39,340 bases of DNA from Bacteriovorax stolpii (GCA_945860415.1 CAMAQA010000024.1:1-39340), one strand, 5' to 3'; numbered from the stretch's first letter, positions 14,733 through 23,768 are shown. Program-made: numbers and translations. The notes: generated from the sequence alone by a model not told the origin.

Positions 14733-17700
14733 ATGACCGAAAACGCCACCCCATACGCCGGTACGGCTGCCGCGTCTTTTGCGCACCTGCATCTGCATAC
14801 CCAGTACAGCCTGCTTGAGGGCGCGATCCGCCTCGAGGAGCTCTTTCCGAGAGTCAAGGAGCTCGGAATGGACTCGGTCGCGATGACCGACTCGCACAAT
14901 CTCTTTGGTGCGATCGATTTCTACCACCAGGCGCGCGGAGCAGGACTCAAGCCCATCATTGGCTGCGAGCTCCACTGCGTGCCGCAGTTCACCGGTGCGC
15001 CTCCTCCCGCCAATGCGCAAGCCGCCCTGGGAGCAGCCGGAGCTGGAACGCGCGTCACCGACTTCGGTCCGAAGTTCCACACGCTCGTCGTGCTCTGCAA
15101 AGATCTCCAAGGTTACCAGAACCTCTGCCAGATCGTGACCCAGTCCTACACCAAGGCGCGTGCGACGCAGATGTCGGCTCAGGCCACCGCCGTGAACAAG
15201 GCCGCTCAAAACGCTGCCGCCAAGAACTTCCGCGCGCTCGTCGATCGCGAGCTTCTGGAGAAGTACGGCGAAGGCCTCGTGGTCCTGACGGGCGGAATTC
15301 GCGGCGAGATTCCGTATCGGCTGCTCTATGGCGATGCCGAAGGAGCAAGCGAACTCATCCAGTGGTTCAAGAAGCGCTTCGGCGACGACTTCTACCTCGA
15401 GATCGAGGACACGGGGCTTCCGGAGCAGGAGTTCATCAACGAAGAGCTTTCGCGCCTCGGCCAGAAGCTCGGCGTGAAGCTCGCCGGCACGACGAACTGC
15501 CATTACCTCAAGCCGGATGACGCCGAAGTGCAGGAAGTCCTCCAGTGCATCGAGATGGCGAAAAATCTCGATTTCAATCGTCCCAAGAGCCTCGTTCCAA
15601 ACGAGTACTGGGTCAAACCGCCGGCGCTGATGCGCGAGCGCCTCGAGCGCTTTCCTGGAGCTGCCGACAACACTCTCGAGATCGCCGCCAAGTGCAACCT
15701 CAAGTTCCAGTTCAAGGACGAGAAGGGGAGGAAGATCTACCACCTTCCGGACTTTCGTCCTGAAGGAGTGCCCAAGTCCGAGCCCTTCGACACGGTGGCA
15801 TACTTCAAGGATGAGGCGCGAAAAGGACTCGAGGAGCGTTTCGCGAGCTTCGCATTTGCCGAACTCATCACGAAGCCGGAGTGGAACGACAGAAAACAGG
15901 AGTACCTGAAGCGTCTCGAGGAAGAGCTCGTCATGATCGAGCGCACCGGATTTTCCGGCTACTTCCTTGTCGTTGCCGACTTCATCGGCTGGGCCAAGCG
16001 GCATGACATTCCGGTCGGCCCAGGCCGCGGTTCAGGCGCGGGCTCGCTCGTCGCGTACTCGCTCAAGATCACGGACATCGATCCGATTCCGTTCAACCTG
16101 CTTTTTGAGCGCTTCATCAATCCGGAACGCATCAGCATGCCGGACTTCGATATCGACTTCTGCCAGGATCGGCGCGGCGAAGTCATCGATTACGTTTCGA
16201 GGAAGTACGGAGCTGACAACGTCTGCCAGATCATCACCTTCGGAAAGCTCCAGGCCAAGGCCTGCGTCAAGGACGTGGGCCGGGTGCTCGGCCTGTCGTT
16301 CGCCGACACGGACCAGATCACGAAGCTCTTTCCGGATGTCCTGAACATCGAAATCGCCGAAGCGCTCGAGCAGGAGCCGAGGCTTCGTGAGCGCATGGAT
16401 GCCGACCCGAAGATCGCCAAGGTCATGGAGTACGCGCTCAAGCTCGAAGGCCTGTACCGCAATACCGGCATCCATGCCGCAGGCGTCATCATCACCGAAG
16501 AGCCGGTGGTGAACTACAGCCCGCTGCTGGTCACGAAGGACGGCGACGTCGTCACGCAGTTCGACAAGGACAAGGCCGAAGAAGTGGGGCTCGTGAAGTT
16601 CGACTTCCTCGGACTCAAGACCCTCACGGTCATCGACAATGCGGTGAAGCTCGTGCGCTCAGTCGCACTTTCCGGAACGACAGACGCCGAGTTTCAGCTC
16701 GAAAAAATCAACTACAACGATTCGGAAGTCTTCGCGCTGATCGGATCGGGCGACACCGACGGCGTGTTCCAGGTCGAAAGCTCGGGCATGAAGGACCTCT
16801 GCTCGCGACTGCAGCCGAACTCGCTTGAAGATATTACGGCCATCAACGCGCTCTACCGCCCGGGACCGCTCAACTCCGGAATGGTGGACGACTTCGTCGA
16901 TCGCAAGCACGGCCGAAAGCCGATCCAGTACGAAGTCGAGCAGCTTGCGCCGATCCTGAAAGATACCTACGGGGTCATCGTCTACCAGGAGCAGGTCATG
17001 CAGATCGCGCGAGAGCTTGCCGGCTACTCGCTCGGACAAGCCGACCTGCTTCGCCGCGCCATGGGCAAGAAAAAGCCCGAAGAAATGGCCAAGCACAGCG
17101 ACCTCTTCGTCCAGGGCGCGACCGAAAAGGGTCTCGACCCCACCAAGTCCAAGGCCATCTTCGACCTGATGGCGATGTTCGCCGAATACGGCTTCAACAA
17201 GTCGCACTCGGCAGCGTACGGAGCACTGACGTACCAGACCGCGTTTCTGAAACGTTACTATCCGGCCGAGTTCATGGCTGCGCTCATGACGACGGAAATG
17301 AGCGACACCGAAAAGCTCACGAAGTACATCTCCGACGCGCGCGCGCATGGCATCCAGGTGCTGACTCCCGACGTGAATAGATCCGAACGCAAGTTCAGCG
17401 TGGAGCGTCTGGAAGATGGCACGAAGGCCATCCGCTTCGGCCTCGAGGCGATCAAGGGCGTTGGCGGGTCTGCGGTCGACGCCATCATCGCCATGCGCAC
17501 CGAAAAGCCCTTCAAGAACTTCATGGATTTCTCGAAGCGCGTCTCCACCCGCAAGGTGAACAAGAAGGTGCTCGAGTCGCTGACGGTGGCCGGAGCTTTC
17601 GACTCCATTGCCGAGGTCAATCGTCCGAGCATTCTTGCTTCACTTGAAAAGATTCTCGAGGCTGCATCCGATGAGCAGGCCGAACGTGAGATGGGGCAGA

Positions 17701-18512
17701 ACTCGCTCTTCGATGCCTTCGGCAGCGATGAGGTGAAGCTCGTCTCCACCACGGGTAATCTCTTCACACAAGTCGAGGACTGGCCCGAAAGTCGCCGCCT
17801 CACGCAGGAAAAGGCCGTGGTCGGATTTTACGTCTCCGGTCACCCCATGGACCGCTGGCAGAAAATTGCGGAGAGCTGGCTGGGGTGGTCGATTGCCAAG
17901 CTCAAGACCTACAACGAGGCCAAGGCGGCAGCACGCGCCAAGTCGGGTGCCGCCCAGGCTGCAGCCGCCGCAGGCCCGGACGGCAGATACCAACGGCCTC
18001 CGAAGACCGAAGTCCGGCTGTGCGGTCTTCTTGGCGAGATGCGCGAAGTGATGACCAAGAAGGGTAGCCGCATGGCCTTCGGTCAGCTCGAAGACCTCGA
18101 AGGCAAGATCGAGGTGATCTTTTTTCGGGAGGCCTACCAGCAGCTCGGAGAAGCCATCAAGCGCGCGACGTCTGAGGCGACAGCCATCGTCCTGACAGGC
18201 GAAGTGGAATTGACGGATGAAGCGCCGAAGGTTTTGGCCAAGGCCATCGAAATCGCCGAAGAGGCTCACAAGACCCGGGTGAACCACGTGATCTTGAAGC
18301 TCGATCCGTCGGTCGTGAGCACCGACCAGCTTCGGGCGCTCAAACAGGGCCTGCTCGGGCACCGGGGCAAGTGTCCGGTGACCATCGAGTTCCGTGGACC
18401 CGGGTTCCGGACTTCGCTGGCCCTTCCCGGAACGATCCGCGTGGCAGGCACTCCGCAAATGGCTCAGGCCATCAATCAAATCTTCGGTCGCAACGTGGTC
18501 TCCTTGCACTAA
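14733..18512 (+). CDS. dnaE: DNA polymerase III subunit alpha
   Basis: The replicative polymerase (1259 aa; family usually 1100-1250). An N-terminal PHP domain (HLHLHTQYSLLEG near residue 14, MTDSHNLFG) is followed by the PolIII-alpha palm, with GPGRGSGAGSLVAYSL (~428-443) and the catalytic aspartates in MPDFDIDFCQDRR (~469-481). The fingers and beta-binding part include QESSG-like FQVESSGM, ALYRPGPL and YQEQVMQI. A helix-hairpin-helix region (FGLEAIKGVGGSAVD) and an OB fold (VRLCGLLGEMREVMT, MAFGQLEDLEGKIEVIFF) close the chain. A short insert near residues 90-160 (PPPANAQAALGAAG, QATAVNKAAQNAAAKN) accounts for the extra length. It acts with DnaN, DnaX and DnaQ in the holoenzyme. Confidence 0.97.
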   Translation: MTENATPYAGTAAASFAHLHLHTQYSLLEGAIRLEELFPRVKELGMDSVAMTDSHNLFGAIDFYHQARGAGLKPIIGCELHCVPQFTGAPPPANAQAALGAAGAGTRVTDFGPKFHTLVVLCKDLQGYQNLCQIVTQSYTKARATQMSAQATAVNKAAQNAAAKNFRALVDRELLEKYGEGLVVLTGGIRGEIPYRLLYGDAEGASELIQWFKKRFGDDFYLEIEDTGLPEQEFINEELSRLGQKLGVKLAGTTNCHYLKPDDAEVQEVLQCIEMAKNLDFNRPKSLVPNEYWVKPPALMRERLERFPGAADNTLEIAAKCNLKFQFKDEKGRKIYHLPDFRPEGVPKSEPFDTVAYFKDEARKGLEERFASFAFAELITKPEWNDRKQEYLKRLEEELVMIERTGFSGYFLVVADFIGWAKRHDIPVGPGRGSGAGSLVAYSLKITDIDPIPFNLLFERFINPERISMPDFDIDFCQDRRGEVIDYVSRKYGADNVCQIITFGKLQAKACVKDVGRVLGLSFADTDQITKLFPDVLNIEIAEALEQEPRLRERMDADPKIAKVMEYALKLEGLYRNTGIHAAGVIITEEPVVNYSPLLVTKDGDVVTQFDKDKAEEVGLVKFDFLGLKTLTVIDNAVKLVRSVALSGTTDAEFQLEKINYNDSEVFALIGSGDTDGVFQVESSGMKDLCSRLQPNSLEDITAINALYRPGPLNSGMVDDFVDRKHGRKPIQYEVEQLAPILKDTYGVIVYQEQVMQIARELAGYSLGQADLLRRAMGKKKPEEMAKHSDLFVQGATEKGLDPTKSKAIFDLMAMFAEYGFNKSHSAAYGALTYQTAFLKRYYPAEFMAALMTTEMSDTEKLTKYISDARAHGIQVLTPDVNRSERKFSVERLEDGTKAIRFGLEAIKGVGGSAVDAIIAMRTEKPFKNFMDFSKRVSTRKVNKKVLESLTVAGAFDSIAEVNRPSILASLEKILEAASDEQAEREMGQNSLFDAFGSDEVKLVSTTGNLFTQVEDWPESRRLTQEKAVVGFYVSGHPMDRWQKIAESWLGWSIAKLKTYNEAKAAARAKSGAAQAAAAAGPDGRYQRPPKTEVRLCGLLGEMREVMTKKGSRMAFGQLEDLEGKIEVIFFREAYQQLGEAIKRATSEATAIVLTGEVELTDEAPKVLAKAIEIAEEAHKTRVNHVILKLDPSVVSTDQLRALKQGLLGHRGKCPVTIEFRGPGFRTSLALPGTIRVAGTPQMAQAINQIFGRNVVSLH

Positions 18513-18539
18513 ACCCCTGCGACCGTTACACTTTTGTCG

Positions 18540-19646
18540 ATGGGCTTTCTCATGGACCGAGTTCCCAACAGCCGAGTCTTCGTGCTCGTTTGCACTCTCC
18601 TTGCGGTATCGGCTTTATCGGCGGTATCGATGCGCTCCGTCCTTCACGCCGCCCCGCCTGCAGGTCTTCAGGAAGTGCTTCGTGGCGCCGTGAGTGCCGC
18701 TCGGACCAAGCTGGGCACGCTCCAGCCCTGGCAGCAGCTCCTCTTCACGAGCGAGGTTCTTCCGCAGGCCGAAAGTTTCGTGCGTGAGTACCGGCCGCAG
18801 GGTGCGAACTACAAGGTGGAAGTGGACGAGGCGATGCTTCGGAACTATCTGGCCTTCTTTGCTCCGAGCCTGCTCGGAATCGAGCAGCCGCTTTTTCTTT
18901 TTCGCGTGGAGTCTCAGCCGGGTTGCATTCCCTGCAGCGAATCGGTTCCTTCACTTCGGCGCCTCCTGGAATCTCGGATGGCGGGGCGCGGAGCCCGCCT
19001 CTCATGGATGAAGGATGGTGAGCTTCCGGCACTTTCCACGCTTCCCAAGCCCTTGCCGGAGTTTCCTCTCCTCGCCCTGATGCAGTCGCAGGTAACCCAT
19101 CGCGGTGCTCAGGGCGTGGTCGTGCTTCGGTCCGAACGTGCATCCCAGAAGGACGATGAGTCCGGCATGGAGCTGCACCAGGAAGACAAGAAGTTCCGGC
19201 TGATCCTGGGCTTTTCCGCAGGAAAAATTACCGAGGTCCGCTCACTCGAGTTCCAGGCCACGGACTCCACCGAACTTTCGAGCCGAAAGCTGGTGCTCGA
19301 GGCGATGGGCGGCATCGGCGCCAGGATTCGCGAGGAGCTGGCCCGTGACTCATCGAAGTTCGACGGCCGGGCGATTCCCGAGGTGCTGCTCCGGGTTGCC
19401 GGGGTGCAGGATTATTTTGTTCTGAACCAGCTCAAGAGTCAGGCTCAGCTCGCCCTCGGAGAGTTGAATCCCGTTCAGGAAAGGCGACTTTCGAAGGGCC
19501 GGAGCGTCCTCGCGATTCGGACCAGGCTCACAGGTTCGGAGCTCAAGAAGAGACTGAGCGGCATGCAGCTGGGCGCCTCCAGGCTCGTCATCAAGGACGT
19601 GCTCGAGGGTGAGGCTACCACTGAGTTGGAGGCGGAGATCCAATGA
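18540..19646 (+). CDS. Secreted protein with a CxxC motif, unknown function
   Basis: About 368 aa. ATGs at 18540 and 18552 are both possible; each gives a signal peptide (VFVLVCTLLAVSALSAVSM, cleavage near HAAPPAG). The region around residues 120-160 contains VESQPGCIPCSESVPSLRR, a Cys-Ile-Pro-Cys pair after a beta strand, as in thioredoxin-like folds. The rest of the domain does not show a clear thioredoxin sequence, so redox activity is only a possibility. The remainder is mixed alpha/beta with no recognised motif. It overlaps the next gene, a CsgG-like lipoprotein, by ATGA, so the two are coupled and probably work together in the periplasm. Confidence 0.65.
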   Translation: MGFLMDRVPNSRVFVLVCTLLAVSALSAVSMRSVLHAAPPAGLQEVLRGAVSAARTKLGTLQPWQQLLFTSEVLPQAESFVREYRPQGANYKVEVDEAMLRNYLAFFAPSLLGIEQPLFLFRVESQPGCIPCSESVPSLRRLLESRMAGRGARLSWMKDGELPALSTLPKPLPEFPLLALMQSQVTHRGAQGVVVLRSERASQKDDESGMELHQEDKKFRLILGFSAGKITEVRSLEFQATDSTELSSRKLVLEAMGGIGARIREELARDSSKFDGRAIPEVLLRVAGVQDYFVLNQLKSQAQLALGELNPVQERRLSKGRSVLAIRTRLTGSELKKRLSGMQLGASRLVIKDVLEGEATTELEAEIQ

Positions 19647-20635
19647 AACACGATTCTCGAGTCCTGCTTTTCATCGGTCTTTTCATCGGTGCCCTGGCGG
19701 CTTTTTCCGGATGCCAGCGCTCAGCCGGCTTCCGACAGGATCAGGACTACTACCGTGAAAGTTCGATGTACTCGTCACCCTCGTCGCAGGCGAGTGCAAG
19801 CAAGCGGTTCGAGTCGATGGGACAGCCGCGAAAGAAGATCGTCGTCCTCGACTTCTGGAACGACACCCCGATCAAGCAGGCCACGATCGGAACCTTTGCA
19901 GCCGATGAGCTTCGTCGCAGCCTTTATGTCACGCAGCGGATGATCGTGCCGACCGACCTTCGAACCGAGTTCGGCACCAGGGATTTCGTCCAGGCGGATC
20001 GCGGAAATGGTGACCAGGTTCGCGTCGCGCAGCTGGTTCGCGAAGGCCGCCGCCTCGGCGTGGCCGTCATTGGCATCGGCCGAATCGCCAAGATCGTCTT
20101 TCGCCAGCGCGGTGATGAGGTCGGGCTTCTTCGCCAGACGCAGTCCCTGGCTGCGGCCGATGTCGAGCTCAAGCTCTTTGATGTTGCCGCCGGTCGAGAA
20201 ATTCTCTCCATCGGGCGCTCCGGTCAGGCAGCCTCCAATGCCCTGATCAGCGTCGAAAGCGAGAACCAGCAGAGCAACGAGTATCGAAGCGAACTCACGC
20301 AGCTGGCAGTCCGAGATGCCGTCGCCCAGCTTGTGCCCGATGTGATTCGTTCCGTGGAAAAGCTCGCCTGGCAGGGCCGGATCGCCAAGATCACGGGCGG
20401 CAAGTACTTCATCAACTCCGGAAAGGGCTCAGGCCTGATCCAGGGCGATATCCTCAAGGTCATGACCTCGGGCGAAGAAGTGTACGACCCAGCGACCGGA
20501 GCCTACCTCGGGCGCGCCCCCGGCCAGCTCAAAGGAACGATCGAAGTCGTGGACTTTCTCGGCGCCGATGGCGCCGTCGGGGCGCTCCACACGGGTGGTA
20601 ATTTTCAGGAAGGCGATACGGTCCAGCTGTATTAA
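19643..20635 (+). CDS. CsgG/FlgT-like outer-membrane lipoprotein
   Basis: 330 aa. The signal sequence ends in the lipobox FSGC (Cys24), so it should be lipidated. After a Ser-rich linker, residues ~62-215 fit a CsgG-type domain: KKIVVLDFWNDTPIKQATIG, ADELRRSLYVTQRMIVP, VREGRRLGVAVIGIGRIAKI, VELKLFDVAAGREI and AVRDAVAQLVPDVI. A C-terminal domain (WQGRIAKITGGKYFINSGKG, LIQGDILKVM, GTIEVVDF) resembles the C-terminal domain of FlgT and related nucleotide-free beta domains. CsgG proper forms a curli export pore. The extra C-domain and the lack of csg genes nearby argue for a different role in envelope assembly, regulated with the upstream CxxC protein. The LPxxxG-type retention signal cannot be judged. 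Confidence 0.7.
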   Translation: MKHDSRVLLFIGLFIGALAAFSGCQRSAGFRQDQDYYRESSMYSSPSSQASASKRFESMGQPRKKIVVLDFWNDTPIKQATIGTFAADELRRSLYVTQRMIVPTDLRTEFGTRDFVQADRGNGDQVRVAQLVREGRRLGVAVIGIGRIAKIVFRQRGDEVGLLRQTQSLAAADVELKLFDVAAGREILSIGRSGQAASNALISVESENQQSNEYRSELTQLAVRDAVAQLVPDVIRSVEKLAWQGRIAKITGGKYFINSGKGSGLIQGDILKVMTSGEEVYDPATGAYLGRAPGQLKGTIEVVDFLGADGAVGALHTGGNFQEGDTVQLY

Positions 20636-20687
20636 AAGGCAGCCATGCTGCCTCGGGTTGTATTAAAAGGCAGCCATGCTGCCTTTT
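20630..20687 (+). repeat. 31-bp tandem duplication forming hairpins over the lipB start
   Basis: TATTAAAAGGCAGCCATGCTGCCT (20630-20653) recurs exactly at 20661-20684. The second copy forms a perfect stem AAAAGGCAGC-CAT-GCTGCCTTTT (20665-20687), which looks like an intrinsic terminator for the lipoprotein gene. It also contains the AAGG ribosome-binding site in its 5' arm and the lipB ATG at the loop. The first copy has the same AAGG and ATG (20645) but opens only a 22-codon frame. Confidence 0.8.
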
Positions 20688-21350
20688 GTAGAAATCCGCC
20701 GCCATTCGGCTGAGAAGCCCTGGACCTACGAGCTGCTGGACACTTATCAGCGCAGTCTTGCCGATGCGCTCGTCGCCTCGTCCCTCGACGGCGGAACCCC
20801 GGGACGAATCCTGATCTCCGAACTCGCACCGGTCATCACTCTGGGGCGCCGCGAGTGTTCGCAGGATCTCATCCTTCCTGAAAACGAGCTTGTTTCGCGT
20901 GGAATTTCGATCTTCCAGACCGACCGAGGCGGACGCGCCACCTACCACGGCCCCGGACAGTGGGTGCTCTTCGTTGTGGATCGGCTCGACCGCATGACCG
21001 GCGATCGTCGCGGAGTCCGTCGCGCGGTTGAAGGATTGCTCGAAACGGGAAGGGCCGTGGGCGAGCGCTTTCTCGTATCGCAGGTTCACCTCAAGGACGG
21101 CGCCGCAACGGGCATCTGGACCGCTCAGGGAAAGCTCGCCAGCGTCGGGGTCCACATCCATCACGGAGTCCTGCTCCACGGAATGGCCCTGAATGGCTAC
21201 CGCACTCCTCAGAGCTTTCTCGGGCTTCGACCGTGCGGCCTCGACGCGCAGGTGGATTTTCTGTTTTCACGGCCGGACGAGGATCAATTCATGTCCGTTC
21301 CGGAGCTGCTGGTGGCAGAGCTTCGTCGCCATTTTTGGAATCAGGGTTGA
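20676..21350 (+). CDS. lipB: Octanoyl-[ACP]:protein N-octanoyltransferase LipB
   Basis: It transfers octanoate from acyl carrier protein to lipoyl domains, the first step of lipoate synthesis, in the cytoplasm. 224 aa. The family motif RGGRATYHGPGQ is at 84-95, with the catalytic lysine K153 in QGKLASVGV and the catalytic cysteine C187 in GLRPCGLDAQV; HGMALN precedes it as expected. The ATG at 20676 lies in the loop of the hairpin that ends the upstream gene, and AAGG in the 5' arm is the only ribosome-binding site, so translation may depend on hairpin opening. LipA is not in the window. Protein targets would be E2 subunits and true GcvH; the GcvH-like protein at 7936 lacks the acceptor lysine. 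Confidence 0.93.
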   Translation: MLPFVEIRRHSAEKPWTYELLDTYQRSLADALVASSLDGGTPGRILISELAPVITLGRRECSQDLILPENELVSRGISIFQTDRGGRATYHGPGQWVLFVVDRLDRMTGDRRGVRRAVEGLLETGRAVGERFLVSQVHLKDGAATGIWTAQGKLASVGVHIHHGVLLHGMALNGYRTPQSFLGLRPCGLDAQVDFLFSRPDEDQFMSVPELLVAELRRHFWNQG

Positions 21351-21375
21351 CGGAAGAACCGGACGAAAGTAAGAC
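21347..21375 (+). promoter_or_regulatory. Promoter of tRNA-Val
   Basis: TTGACG (21347-21352), a 17-bp spacer and TAAGAC (21370-21375) give a start near 21382, some 23 bp before the tRNA. The -35 box overlaps the lipB stop codon. The same hexamer pair precedes rpsP. Confidence 0.5.
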
Positions 21376-21404
21376 GTCGGAACACTTCGTTCCGCGTGTG
21401 ATGT

Positions 21405-21479
<75 letters not shown>

Positions 21480-21588
21480 TTTTAGCTCCCCCAAAACTCA
21501 TGACGATGCCGCTCGACTTGCTTGGGCTGCCCACGTTTTCCAAACATCCCTGCCATTTTGATTTCGCCCACCGCCAGGACGAGCCGGC

Positions 21589-22482
21589 TCAACCCCACTT
21601 GATCCGCGCTCCGAAATAGGCGTTATGCGCTCGGCACAAGAGACGAAGATTCTCGACGGTCGTTCTTCCGCCCTTCGAAAACGGCTGGCGATGATCGATC
21701 TCCAGCTTGAATCGACTCGCGCATCTCCTGCCCGTGAGCGGATCCACGTACTGGCAAACGCCGTCGCGCCGCCAGATGGATCGTCGAAGCGGTCGTGAGG
21801 GACGGCGTGAAGGGCGGCGAGACGAGCTCTCATGACTTGCTGCAGCTTTCGGCGTTGGAACCGACTGCGGTACTCGGGTATCGGATCCCGGCTGCGTGCC
21901 GCCTTCCGCACTTGCTCTTCCTTCCAGCTCGATCGCTCTCTTTTCCGGTGCGCCACGGACCTTCACCTCCCGCGCCGGGTCCACACGCTCGACCGCAATC
22001 TCAAGCGCCAGGCGAATCGCCCCGGCATTGGTCGCCATCGGATTGCGATGGGCGGTCAGTTCCTTGAAGCGCGCGAGTAGCTCGAGCGTCTGCTCATCCA
22101 GAACGAGCGTCATCTGGTTCTGCGTTGCCGACACCGGGCGGATCGCCTCGCGCGGCAGTACGGGTGAGGTCATCTGCGACGCGAGGATCTTCTCGCACTG
22201 GCGGACGGATTTTCCCTACACGGTCTGAAGCATTTCGCGTTCGGGCGGCGACATCTCCTTCAGAAGCCGCATGCTCGCGATTCTTCGTTGCGCAGATGCG
22301 GGAGAGTACCCCAGCTCATCGGTGCAGAACACGAAGAGACTCGAAAACCCCCTCGCCAGGTGCAGCTGCCTCCGATCGACTTCGAGCAGGTATTCGAGCA
22401 CCTGTCGATGGATTCGGCGCTCTTCTCCGGCCAGGGCTTTGACTTGCGACAACAGGAGTTCGTCAGAAAGAATGTGAAGCAT
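21589..22482 (-). pseudogene. Second HNH endonuclease of the same family, interrupted by an in-frame stop
   Basis: Reading leftward from the ATG at 22482, the family N-terminus is clear (LSDELLLSQVKALAGEERRI, YLLEVDRRQLHLARGF, ELGYSPASAQRRIASMRL) up to MLQTV, where a TAG at 22213-22215 stops it. The same frame continues with GKSVRQCEKILASQM, the middle domain (PVSATQNQMTLVLDEQTLEL) and a complete HNH module (RRDGVCQYVDPLTGRRCASR, KLEIDHRQPFSKGG, LRLLCRAHNAYFGA). Compared with the family, about 30-40 residues around the SGALSLS segment are also missing just before the stop, so this is a decayed copy and not one mutation. An internal ATG at 22173 could still express the C-terminal nuclease part alone. 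Confidence 0.75.
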
Positions 22483-22809
22483 GCCTCTCCATAACCCATG
22501 AAATTCAAGGCCCCTGGCGCGCCGGACATGGAGCGGAAACGGCGTCGGATGAAGAAAATCTCTCGACTCTGAAGGTCGTTCGTCTTGCAGGCGATGAGAG
22601 CGTTAGAGCGAAGATGCGCGGCGCACTAACCAGCTCGGCACTGATGCTCCCGTGAGAACCGTCAACAAGAAAATGCGCCAATTCCCCATGTTTCGGGGGT
22701 TCGATGTCACCTCAAAATCGCGGGCAAGTTCTTGGCGAGATTCATTTCGATCGCGCGGATGGTATTGCTTTGATGGACAGTGTTTCTGAGATTTTGTTAA
22801 ATGGTCTGA
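22483..22809. other. Intergenic stretch, no supported gene
   Basis: 327 bp between the HNH pseudogene and the acetyltransferase gene. Composition becomes more AT-rich from about 22640 to 22810. A small inverted repeat, CCCC-ATGTTT-CGGGG, lies near 22684. A promoter for the acetyltransferase is expected in the last 60 bp, but no convincing -35/-10 pair can be fixed. Small frames here show no known family. Confidence 0.4.
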
Positions 22810-23376
22810 GTGCGAAATTTCAATCTCCAACCCACTCTTCGCGGCGAGATGCTCTGGCTCAGGCCTCTCATTCCCGAAGATTTTGAAGCGTTGTTTCAGG
22901 TCTCTTCGGATCCTTTGATCTGGGAACAGCACCCCGAAAGCAATCGTTACAAGCGCGAGGTCTTTCAGCGGTTTTTTCAGGCGGCTCTCGATTCAAAGGG
23001 TGCGTTCATCGCTCTGAATGCTGGAACAAATGAAGTTATCGGAAGTTCAAGATTTACTGCCCTGAATCCGCAAGAGAACAGTATCGAAATTGGTTACACG
23101 TTTCTTGCGAGGGCCTGTTGGGGCAGGGGTTACAACGCGGAAATGAAGAAGCTGATGATCGATCATGCTTTCGAATATGTAGATCGGATCTTTTTTTACA
23201 TTGGAGAGAATAATCTTCGATCCCGAAGATCGATTGAGAAGGTCGGCGCGCACCTCCTGAAAAAAGTGGAGAGGCAGCCGCAGGAAGGGGCCAAGTACTT
23301 TGCGGCAGTTTATTGCCTCACCAGAAGGGGATTCGGCCCCCCAGCCCCAATCCCGGCCAACCATCCCAAACCATGA
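22810..23376 (+). CDS. GNAT-family N-acetyltransferase (RimJ/RimL type)
   Basis: 188 aa. It opens FNLQPTLRGEMLWLRPLIPE, followed by DFEALFQVSSDPLIWEQHPE, the typical start of the RimJ/RimL-like subgroup. The acetyl-CoA-binding region has EIGYTFLARACWGRGYNAEM (~92-111), whose R-x2-W-G-R-G-Y replaces the usual Q-x-x-G-x-G/A loop, and the C-terminal NLRSRRSIEKVGAH is conserved. The substrate is unknown; relatives act on protein N-termini or small amines. The start is GTG at 22810, because the ATG at 22801 runs into a stop after two codons. The gene is more AT-rich than its neighbours and follows a pseudogene, so lateral gain is possible. Its stop overlaps the next start by ATGA. Confidence 0.85.
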   Translation: MRNFNLQPTLRGEMLWLRPLIPEDFEALFQVSSDPLIWEQHPESNRYKREVFQRFFQAALDSKGAFIALNAGTNEVIGSSRFTALNPQENSIEIGYTFLARACWGRGYNAEMKKLMIDHAFEYVDRIFFYIGENNLRSRRSIEKVGAHLLKKVERQPQEGAKYFAAVYCLTRRGFGPPAPIPANHPKP

Positions 23377-23768
23377 CCATCCTCATCGTTGATGATGTCC
23401 CCCAAGTCGTCGAGTTGATCCGCCAGACGATCCTGCGATCGGGCTTGGTCTCGACCCGTGCTGAAGACGTTCGTGAGGCGCACTCCGTGAACGAGGCGCG
23501 GCTCGAGCTGCTTCGGTACCGTCCCGACCTCATGATCCTCGATGAGGTCCTGCCCGGGGAGTCGCCGCTCGATTTGCTTCGCGAGCCGGCCTTTTTCAGT
23601 ATTCCGGTGATCCTGATCTCCGCCACGGCCCAAACCAGTTCTCCAACTGACGAGGCCCGGCAGCCTCGCGTCCTGGCCCGGCTGCCCAAGTGGGGGTGGG
23701 GCGACCTCGATCGGATTGCCGGCGAGATCCGCCAGTTAGCGTCGAGAACCCCTAAGAAATCGGGTTGA
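23373..23768 (+). CDS. Single-domain response regulator (receiver domain)
   Basis: 131 aa, one receiver domain with no output domain. The acidic pocket is in ILIVDDVPQ (Asp7, Asp8), and the phosphoacceptor strand is LMILDEVLPG (Asp near 54). The switch Thr/Ser strand is IPVILISATAQ. The usual conserved lysine of the last strand seems to be in RLPKWGWG. The start ATG at 23373 overlaps the acetyltransferase stop. It may pass or quench phosphoryl groups like CheY or Spo0F. The partner kinase is not evident; the H-box protein at 8510 and the CheA-like protein at 36995 are candidates only by presence in the window. Confidence 0.8.
   Translation: MTILIVDDVPQVVELIRQTILRSGLVSTRAEDVREAHSVNEARLELLRYRPDLMILDEVLPGESPLDLLREPAFFSIPVILISATAQTSSPTDEARQPRVLARLPKWGWGDLDRIAGEIRQLASRTPKKSG

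Noticed and set aside
14709..16004. Long open frame on the minus strand opposite dnaE (431 codons)
   Set aside because: It is the antisense of the conserved PHP and palm coding region and has no recognisable domain; high GC and codon bias create such shadows.
22603..22932. Minus-strand 109-codon frame overlapping the acetyltransferase start
   Set aside because: No family and no ribosome-binding site, and it overlaps the well-supported GNAT gene.
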